NCBI GenBank assembly: GCA_022577435.1
Contig: JAKOON010000018.1
Coordinates: 5,888,156 to 5,952,155 of the forward strand
Source: Embiotoca jacksoni
Lineage: Eukaryota; Chordata; Actinopteri; Embiotocidae
Direction: 5' to 3'
Length of the DNA stretch: 64,000 nt
In this document: positions 59,701 to 64,000 of the stretch, piece by piece
Position numbering within the stretch: the first letter of the stretch is position 1
How the letters are laid out: the number at the start of each line of letters is the position of its first letter
The notes under the pieces: model-generated
Databases searched by the model: none
Told to the model about the DNA's origin: nothing
The model's input: only the letters and a program-made list of their open reading frames with translations
Made by a program: the position numbers and the translations under genes

Positions 59701-62568
59701 TTATTTGCCAGTTAAGCGGCTACAGCTGAGGGCCTCACCAAATGTAACAATATGGCTGCTCCCTCTAGCCTCCCTCTCACCTCTGTGCTGTTGTCATGAT
59801 AGCATCGACCACCTCGATGATTCTGTGCAAAGCGGAGTCGGTGCCGATTGTCATGTCGGTGCCGCAGAAGTCGTTGTCGATGGAGCCGACCATCCCCACG
59901 ATGTGAAGGGCCGAGTACTTCTGGACGGCGTCGGCTTTGATCGACCCTGAAAGGATCCGGAGGTTACGGCCGAACTGGGTTAGTCTCACGGCTTGTTGAC
60001 ATAACATCGGATTATTAGTAACAATGGAAGCTGCTGAGCTCAGGGAAAAACGTAAACAGTTATTTACTGTAAGAAACACCATTCATTTACACTAGAAACC
60101 CCTTCAGATGATAACTTTCTGCTTTATTTGAGTATTCCAGGTCTATTTATGTATATTCACATGTATTTATGTATGTCTGTGTATTTCAGTATCTAACAGC
60201 TGTTCCTACAAACAGAAATGTCTAGTAAGACTGTCAGGTGATGCAGCCGCTTAGATTGAAGACAAGATCCTCAAAGTGGTACCTAATGTGTTTTCTAACA
60301 GCACCGCATGCTGTTCAGGTGAAGTTTGTTTACAGCAGCGAGCTCAAACTCTAATTTAAGAAACCAGCATCAGAGTAAAGCACCGAGCCGCTTGGTGTCA
60401 CTGCACTACCTTGGAACACCAACTCTCCCAGCAGCCCGCTCCACTCCTCCCTGAACAGGTTGGCTCCAGTCAGGCTGCCGTCTCCCCCGATCACACACAG
60501 GTTGGTGATGCCGCGCTGCACCAGGTTGTGAGCCGCCTTCAGGCGTCCTTCATGACAGCGAAACTCTTTGCAGCGAGCGCTGCCGATCACAGTCCCACCC
60601 TGATGGCGAGGAGGAAAAAGTCAAAGTGTTTTCTTCCAGTACAAATCACCCTCTTCTAGTCCAAGACTTCAAGTTCCTCTAATCTGTTACTGCAGCTCGG
60701 TTTTTGGAGTGTGGGGCTCAGCGTTGTGCTTCAGGACACTTTGACAAGATAAACACAGCTGAGGAACACACCGTGCTGCTGGGATGTCTAGTGGAGGAAG
60801 TCTCAGACCACAAAGCCGTCTTATCTTCTAGTTCATATGGACCTCTTTGATGCACTTCTGTATGTAAGATGAAACTTACTTTGACTGTTGTTTCACTCAC
60901 TATATATGTTATAGTTTAATCCTGAAGCAGGACGAGAGAGCAACTGTGTGTAACTCCCTCCCAGTAATTGTATTAGATGTGCATCATGCTGCTCATGACA
61001 ATTACAGCGTCACAGCCCTTCAGTCCTTTCAGTTCCCTCGCGTAGTTTCTGTTTTTTCTTTTTCACGTCGCGGCCGTGGAGCTGCATGTCTCTGCTCCGC
61101 CCACTCCTGAGCCCGGTTCTGTCGGAGGTTTCTTCCTGTGAAGAGGGAGTTTTTTCTTCCCTCTGTTGGAGGTTTTTCTCCCTTAAAGAGGAGTTTTTCC
61201 CTCCTAGTTGATGTGGGAATTGTTGAATTGTTGGGTTTCTCTGTATAATGCTATAAAGTTCTGCTGTAAGGACTTTAATGGGTTAAGTGCCGTGAAATAA
61301 CCTGTGTTGTGATTTGGCGCTATAGAAATCAAATTGAACTGAATTGAATTACTCACCACTTGTAGCATGCTGGAGACACCTTCCCACGTGGCTTCCCTGA
61401 TGTTCTCCCCACCGTCCACCATACCCTGATATCCCTGATAAAAGAAAAAAAAGAATAAGCTTCTAAGTACACGGACATCAGAGCTCAGCAAACAACACTC
61501 CAAACAACATTAGACTAACAGCTGGAGGGAGCTGAGTGGACCATTAAGTCATCATCACTCCGAATTAAATACATATTTATACCGAATGCAAAACCAGAAA
61601 ACAATACAAATCTTCAACAGTGAAACTCAATCATTTAAAGTTGAACTATCCTCATACTGTAGAAGACAGCACGAACACACCTACAGCACTGAGCTACCTG
61701 AGCGGGAGGAGACGTTCATATGAGGCATCTGCTCAAACCTCAAGTCAGTTATGTGACGACACTCTGCGTGAAGACGACAAACACACACAGATGTGCTGCG
61801 ATCACAGGATGAGCAAGCAGAGCACAGCTCATCCCAACGCTCTCCTGACATCTGCTACTGGCCCTCTACATCCTTGTGTTCAGACATGAAGACTGCATAG
61901 TTTTATTCTCCTCTCTTAAGCGTCTCTCTGCATCTCTACCAATAACAGGCTTTTTGGTGTCTGTGTCTTTAAGGCACATTGATATCAATGGCCCTCTACT
62001 GATTGGCCGACTCTTTTCTAAGTGACGCACATCCAGGCCAACCACGGGTTCTCTTGAGTCGTGTGGCTTGCGGGCTGCGTGTATTTCTCTGTGGACTGAG
62101 TGTTTTTATTTACTTTCACAGTATTTATAGAGCGCTATAAATACAGCACCTGCTGTATAATCCATGAAAGTGAAAAATAATTTCTGCGTTATTCACAGCC
62201 GCTCCAAAATGAAATGCGTTCTTCCTCAGCACCATACTACTCTCTTCCACCAAGTTTAAAAACAAAACAAAGGGCCATAGTTTTTCTTTAAGCCTGCTTG
62301 ACCAAATAAACAAACAAACAAATCAGTGGTAAGCATTAAAGTTATACTAAATATCTTTTGTAAGGGAACATTATATACAGGTTTTAGTATGCAGTGATGT
62401 TTTCCTTCGTTGGGCCCACTACTATTGTATCATATTAACTACATACAAACTGTGATGCCTAAATAAAGAATATATGCAATAGAAATGATCTCACCTCATG
62501 AATGAAATAAACTTTAGCCCCCACATATATACCCATTCGAACCACAGCACGTACAGCAGCATTCATCC
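44966..62568 (-). CDS. pfkp: 6-phosphofructokinase, platelet type (exons 2-22; exon 1 not in view)
   Basis: This gene encodes ATP-dependent 6-phosphofructokinase, the cytosolic glycolytic enzyme that phosphorylates fructose 6-phosphate to fructose 1,6-bisphosphate and works as a tetramer. Twenty-three coding exons, including two alternative pairs, were assembled on the minus strand with canonical GT-AG sites and continuous phase. One isoform has about 756 residues from exon 2 to the stop, or roughly 794 if exon 1 adds about 38. The N half holds GGDGS, SIDNDFCGTD, VMGRHCG and GHVQRGG. The C half holds NVGAPAAGMNAAVR, PATVSNN, ETMGGYCG and GHMQQGG. The ending YDVSDSGQLEHV is PFKP-like rather than PFKM- or PFKL-like, which is why I chose platelet type. 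Teleosts can have two pfkp copies and I cannot say which this is. The start codon lies outside the recognisable sequence. Exons 8 and 16 are duplicated in tandem. Confidence 0.95.
45380..45830 (+). repeat. Pyrimidine-rich interspersed repeat (LTR-like)
   Basis: A ~450-bp T/C-rich run with CACTTCCTGT-type words, in pfkp intron 21, resembling the pyrimidine-rich terminal sequence of fish LTR elements. A similar block is at 26,140-26,620. No target-site duplication or coding sequence was seen. Confidence 0.35.
46363..46468 (-). CDS. pfkp: pfkp exon 21
   Basis: This 106-bp exon begins RVFVNTEDACCLLGMRRRAL and ends KADTDF plus two bases. The donor used here is GTACGT. A GTATCG lies 4 bases further on but would break the frame into exon 22. 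The joint codon becomes valine where mammalian PFKs have glutamate (DFEHRIP there, DFVHRIP here). Confidence 0.9.
47235..47334 (-). CDS. pfkp: pfkp exon 20
   Basis: This 100-bp exon begins GGAPSPFDRNFGTKISAKAM and ends VEAFRQ plus the first base of a split glycine. GGAPSPFDRNFGTKIS is PFKP-like. The acceptor is an unusual purine-rich GAAAG rather than a normal CAG with a strong pyrimidine tract. The frame and homology support it. Confidence 0.92.
47656..47767 (-). CDS. pfkp: pfkp exon 19
   Basis: This 112-bp exon begins NENCNDNYTTDFIYQLYSEE and ends KNVLGHMQQ, about residues 638-674. HMQQ is part of the fructose-2,6-bisphosphate site and mirrors HVQR of exon 9. FDCRKNVLGHMQQ is typical of PFKP. 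Confidence 0.96.
48414..48475 (-). CDS. pfkp: pfkp exon 18
   Basis: This 62-bp exon reads ANVEHLTEKMKGSIQRGLVL plus two bases of an arginine codon. The intron before it is only 154 bp and nearly a third of that is CA repeat. Confidence 0.95.
48579..48626. repeat. (GT)n microsatellite abutting pfkp exon 17 donor
   Basis: A 48-bp tract. In the pfkp sense the intron begins GTA and runs directly into ACACAC from position 4. Confidence 0.95.
48630..48794 (-). CDS. pfkp: pfkp exon 17
   Basis: This 165-bp, phase-0 exon begins TCDRIKQSASGTKRRVFIIE, includes ETMGGYCGYLA (the MGG effector-site motif) and ends EEPFDIRDLQ. In the RNA its donor is followed almost at once by a 48-nt CA repeat starting at about intron position 4. 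Confidence 0.95.
48867..48909. repeat. (GT)n microsatellite in pfkp intron 16
   Basis: A 43-bp tract with a TTTG interruption, about 72 bp upstream of exon 17 in the gene sense, where it reads CA. Confidence 0.95.
50115..50267 (-). CDS. pfkp: pfkp exon 16b (alternative; PFKL-like version)
   Basis: This 153-bp, phase-0 exon encodes 51 residues starting AFESLLQLFEARDTFEEFCI and containing PATISNNVPGTDLSIGADTA. It is identical to exon 16a at 36 of 51 positions. It keeps the ligand loop as TISNN. LQL-EAR, the MCM/MCV-type strand and PATISNNVPGTD resemble liver-type PFKL as I remember it. The acceptor is GCTTCAG and the donor GTAAGG, with no stop or frameshift. It can replace exon 16a without disturbing the frame. 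Confidence 0.93.
51774..51838. repeat. Interrupted (GT)n microsatellite between exons 16a and 16b
   Basis: Two GT tracts (51,782-51,802 and 51,812-51,837) separated by TGCATGTGCC. In the gene sense they read CA and begin about 43 nt after the exon 16a donor. Confidence 0.95.
51880..52032 (-). CDS. pfkp: pfkp exon 16a (alternative; PFKP-like version)
   Basis: This 153-bp, phase-0 exon encodes 51 residues starting AFLSLLELLTAREKYDEFCV and containing PATVSNNVPGSDLSIGADTA, about residues 511-561. TVSNN falls at about residues 538-542 and is a fructose-2,6-bisphosphate-binding loop in this family. The acceptor is CTGCAG and the donor GTAAGT. AREK-EFCVPMVMVPATVSNNVPGSD resembles mammalian PFKP. 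A CA repeat in the RNA begins about 43 nt past the donor. A second full version, exon 16b, lies 1,612 bp downstream. Confidence 0.93.
52850..52937 (-). CDS. pfkp: pfkp exon 15
   Basis: This 88-bp exon reads TLPAKHVDKIAEQIREHKI then NALLVIGGFE, about residues 482-510, ending in phase 0 at a GTAAGT donor. It is the constant exon that must splice to either exon 16a or 16b. Confidence 0.95.
53285..53410 (+). repeat. Dispersed fish repeat, copy 3 of 3 in the window
   Basis: The segment includes GGAGCC, CTAGTGGCACCTGGTGGTAT, CACTTCCGCATC, then TTTCTCAGAGCTGGAAGCTA and CGTCCA. A similar order of words occurs at 39,500-39,650 and, more diverged, at 3,336-3,460. It lies in pfkp intron 14. Confidence 0.6.
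53635..53705 (-). CDS. pfkp: pfkp exon 14
   Basis: This 71-bp exon reads IKEIKWADVGGWTGQGGS then LLGTK and ends with two bases of an arginine codon. That arginine (about residue 481) is a fructose-2,6-bisphosphate ligand in the family. The donor is GTGAAG. Confidence 0.94.
54808..54954 (-). CDS. pfkp: pfkp exon 13
   Basis: This 147-bp, phase-0 exon starts SNFNVAVLNVGAPAAGMNAA and ends DGFEGFYKGQ. It opens the C-half domain and repeats the GMNAAVR motif of exon 2, reflecting the ancient duplication of the PFK fold. Confidence 0.96.
55823..55892 (-). CDS. pfkp: pfkp exon 12 (inter-half linker)
   Basis: This 70-bp exon reads SFENNLKTYKLLAHRKPE then SELPT, about residues 386-408. It is the linker between the catalytic N half and the regulatory C half. 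The SFENN--YKLLAH part looks closer to PFKL than to human PFKP. The donor is GTGAGT. Confidence 0.93.
56087..56151 (-). CDS. pfkp: pfkp exon 11
   Basis: This 65-bp exon reads TQEVQKAMDQKRFEEAVRLRG and ends with two bases of a split arginine codon at a GTATGA donor. It is part of the helix leading to the linker between the two PFK halves. Confidence 0.94.
56469..56530. repeat. (GT)n microsatellite downstream of pfkp exon 10
   Basis: A 62-bp tract reading CA in the gene sense, starting about 39 nt past the exon 10 donor. Confidence 0.95.
56569..56694 (-). CDS. pfkp: pfkp exon 10
   Basis: This 126-bp, phase-0 exon begins ASRMGVEAVLALLETT and ends VRLPLMECVQM. The gene-sense RNA has a UG repeat just upstream of its acceptor and a CA repeat about 39 nt downstream of its donor, so the exon sits between two complementary repeats. 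Confidence 0.95.
56709..56762. repeat. (CA)n microsatellite upstream of pfkp exon 10
   Basis: A 54-bp tract reading UG in the gene sense and ending about 15 nt before the exon 10 acceptor, where the pyrimidine tract would normally be. Confidence 0.95.
57574..57666 (-). CDS. pfkp: pfkp exon 9
   Basis: This 93-bp, phase-0 exon encodes LVVKCLGFDTRVTILGHVQ and RGGTPSAFDRIL. HVQR and the arginine of DTRV belong to the fructose 6-phosphate site. It is the constant exon downstream of the exon 8 pair. Confidence 0.95.
58408..58503 (-). CDS. pfkp: pfkp exon 8b (alternative; PFKP-like version)
   Basis: This 96-bp, phase-0 exon encodes 32 residues starting NRAGMKRLNIIIVAEGAID and ending KAITTDYVKD. 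It is identical to exon 8a at 20 of 32 positions. Its acceptor is CTGTAG and its donor GTAAGT. The start NRA--KRLNIII resembles mammalian PFKP. In the shared stretch LNIIIVAEGA nine of ten codons differ from exon 8a at the third base while the amino acids are identical, which indicates an old duplication kept by purifying selection. Confidence 0.92.
58782..58877 (-). CDS. pfkp: pfkp exon 8a (alternative; PFKL-like version)
   Basis: This 96-bp, phase-0 exon encodes 32 residues starting TRSRGTRLNIIIVAEGALD and ending KPITSSFVKD, about residues 259-290. It has an AG acceptor (GATTCAG) and a strong GTGAGT donor. The glutamate of VAEGA belongs to the fructose 6-phosphate site. The flanks TRSRG and GKPI-S-VKD resemble liver-type PFKL as I remember it. 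It is followed 278 bp downstream by exon 8b, which encodes the same segment of the fold, so the two are probably used mutually exclusively. Confidence 0.92.
59140..59248 (-). CDS. pfkp: pfkp exon 7
   Basis: This 109-bp exon begins YLALVSALACGADWV and ends ENKMCQKLSA in phase 0, about residues 223-258. It is the constant exon upstream of the alternative exon 8 pair, so its donor (GTAACA) must join either exon 8a or 8b. Confidence 0.95.
59343..59387 (-). CDS. pfkp: pfkp exon 6 (45 bp)
   Basis: This very short exon reads HQRTFVLEVMGRHC with split codons at both ends. The MGR motif contacts fructose 6-phosphate in this family. The acceptor is CTTTCAG and the donor GTAAGA. Confidence 0.95.
59781..59946 (-). 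CDS. pfkp: pfkp exon 5
   Basis: This 166-bp exon carries the catalytic motif GSIDNDFCGTDMTIGTDSA (about residues 170-187), whose SIDND segment includes the aspartate that acts as general base in this family. It ends TTAQ plus two bases of the next codon at a GTGAGA donor. Confidence 0.95.
60410..60599 (-). CDS. pfkp: pfkp exon 4
   Basis: This 190-bp exon starts GGTVIGSARC and contains the ATP-site loop VIGGDGSLTGAN, about residues 89-151. It ends with the first base of a split glycine at a GTAGTG donor. Length and phase match the corresponding vertebrate exon. Confidence 0.95.
61070..61350 (+). repeat. Teleost interspersed repeat tail
   Basis: The text runs from a GGAGGTTTCTTCCTGTGAAG-type segment, through two GAGTTTTT-type segments, to GTGATTTGGCGCTATAGAAA and a short GAATT-rich tail. 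This layout matches a very common fish non-LTR retrotransposon or SINE 3' end known to me from many teleost genomes. The family name is not assigned. It lies in pfkp intron 3. Confidence 0.6.
61357..61434 (-). CDS. pfkp: pfkp exon 3
   Basis: This 78-bp exon encodes GYQGMVDGG followed by ENIREATWEGVSSMLQV, about residues 63-88. It is phase 0 on both sides with an AG acceptor and a GTGAGT donor. A fish interspersed repeat tail lies in the intron directly downstream (61,070-61,350). Confidence 0.95.
62495..62568 (-). CDS. pfkp: pfkp exon 2
   Basis: This 74-bp exon completes a split glycine and then reads MNAAVRAVVRMGIYVGAKVYFIHE, about residues 38-62. It forms the start of the N-half nucleotide-binding region, following the TSGGDAQ segment expected in the missing exon 1. 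It ends in phase 0 with a GTGAGA donor. Confidence 0.95.
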
Positions 62569-64000
62569 CTGAAAAAGAAAAAAAAAAGAAATCATAGCCA
62601 TAAACCAACTTTATGTAACACTGCAGCGATGAGCAGTTTAAAAAGTTAAGCTGTAGAGAGAGAGAACACATGGGTTTCAACTGCAGTAAATCATGGTGAA
62701 ATCCTGATTTGCACGGCTGTCTGACAGTTCAAGCTGCACGGATATTTATTTGATCTCTGCAGCTGTATTTCTGTGTGGTGAATGTGCGACACAGCGTTTG
62801 TTAGTGTTACTGCAGCCTATCTGTGTTTCTACTGTCTGTGGCCTGGGCCACATTTTTTGTTTTCCTCTTTACAGGGCACTGCCATTTTTGGTGAATGTGC
62901 GACACAGCGTTTGTTAGTGTTACTGCAGCCTATCTGTGTTTCTACTGTCTGTGGCCTGGGCCACATTTTTTGTTTTCCTCTTTACAGGGCACTGCCATTT
63001 TTGGTCAAAAGGTTTCCCAGCTCCTCCTGCACGGCGCTCGGTGACTCTGCAGTTAGTCCAAGTGAACTCGGTAACCGGTGAGCCGCTCTGTGACTGGAAT
63101 GTCAACGCCAGGTTGCCATTGACTCCGACAGTCGGGACAAAACACCACGTTTTACACACCGAGGCCTGACGGGAACTTGGCCGACAGGACGGGGAGCCAA
63201 ACAACAGAAGAAAAGACGTGGTTTTCTTTCTCTGCAGACACTGGTGATCAGTGTGGCTCTCATGCCGGCCAAGCGGTGCTGTTACTAGGCAACACAAAGG
63301 TTTAGGCCATTAGGGCAGTAAGCGAGGCGGCGATGAAAGAAAGGGGCGAATTAGAAGAAAACTTCAGAGATGAGCTTGTGCATCTGGGTTTTTTTTTCAC
63401 CAGCAGAACATCCATAATTATTATCAAGGGACCAACAATACTGCCCATTGTTACAGCCCCATGCCTGACCTGTTGTCTTGTTACATAACTGCAGCATGTT
63501 CAAATGAACAGCCTGGTTTATTCACAGGAGGGACAGAGAAAACTAAACCAGGGGAGAACAGAAGAGACAGAACGTGAAGAGGATCACGAGTAGTCTTTGT
63601 TTTACTTGTCGAAGATTCAGAGGTCTTTATCGAAGAAGAAAATCTGCCATTCTGCATGACTGACACTTTCTCCTGTCGAGTCAGTGAAAGGACAAAGCCA
63701 AGGCAACACAAAGCCCTCTGACACCGGCGTTCAGCTCCTGTCATGCATGCCTCAGCCTCATTGGTTTGCTCTGGGGCCAGCTTCATGTGTTTTTTTGTGT
63801 GTTATTGTATGTCGTGAATAGTGAGACCTAAACAACATTTCCAGGTTGACCACCTATTGGTAGAGGACTTTATTTTACTGAGGACACATTGTAAGAAAGC
63901 AGCTGTAAAGACATACCAGCTGTACCCACACATGTACCAGTGCATCAAGTATGGAAAGTAACTGTGTGTATTTACTAAAGTACAGTACTTAAGTATAAAT
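62569..64000. other. pfkp intron 1 (partial), no exon 1 seen
   Basis: I looked on the minus strand for an exon ending in a TSGGDAQ-like motif with a GT donor and found none, so exon 1 is presumably further right. The stretch contains a perfect 113-bp tandem duplication (62,777-63,002). Nothing else is recognised. Confidence 0.6.
62777..63002. repeat. Perfect 2-copy tandem duplication, 113-bp unit
   Basis: The segment 62,777-62,889 is repeated immediately at 62,890-63,002. I saw no difference between the copies by eye. It lies in intron 1 of pfkp. Confidence 0.9.

Noticed and set aside
62569..64000. Search for pfkp exon 1
   Set aside because: No TSGGDAQ-like coding end with a donor was found. 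The 125-residue minus-strand frame at 62,920-63,297 has no PFK features and overlaps the tandem duplication.

Overview
The window reads as nuclear DNA of a teleost fish. It is dense in long (CA)n/(GT)n microsatellites and carries degenerate repeats of the kind I know from fish genomes. Its one recognisable gene has short, compact vertebrate-type introns. No bacterial-style operon, tRNA, rRNA or CRISPR array was seen.

Right third (about 44,000-64,000): most of a 6-phosphofructokinase gene of the platelet type (pfkp) on the minus strand. I rebuilt exons 2 to 22 by following the reading frame and GT-AG splice sites. The stop codon is at 44,966-44,968 and the most 5' visible coding exon ends at 62,568. 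The first exon (start codon and the first ~37 residues) is not visible and is probably beyond the right edge. Both halves of the duplicated vertebrate PFK fold are intact, including the SIDND, MGR and HVQR substrate motifs of the N half and the TVSNN, MGG and HMQQ motifs of the fructose-2,6-bisphosphate site in the C half.

The most unusual content is in this gene. Two coding exons each occur as tandem, diverged, fully intact alternatives of identical length and phase: exon 8 (two versions of 96 bp, 32 residues) and exon 16 (two versions of 153 bp, 51 residues). In each pair one version resembles PFKP and the other resembles the liver paralogue PFKL (compared with sequences recalled from memory). 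If used mutually exclusively, the pairs would give up to four enzymes differing in a segment beside the N-half substrate site and a segment holding a fructose-2,6-bisphosphate loop. Several exons also have CA or UG repeats very close to their splice sites.

Left two thirds (1-44,000): no convincing coding exon. It contains an L2-like LINE fragment with a nested insertion (about 190-960), a ~145-bp tandem array (15,160-15,840) related to an inverted dispersed copy (28,830-29,390), other fish repeats, many microsatellites, two CpG-rich blocks and several AT-rich, repeat-poor blocks rich in homeodomain-, POU- and SOX-like motifs. I read it as intergenic DNA with candidate conserved regulatory elements. 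The enzyme and the desert need not be functionally linked.
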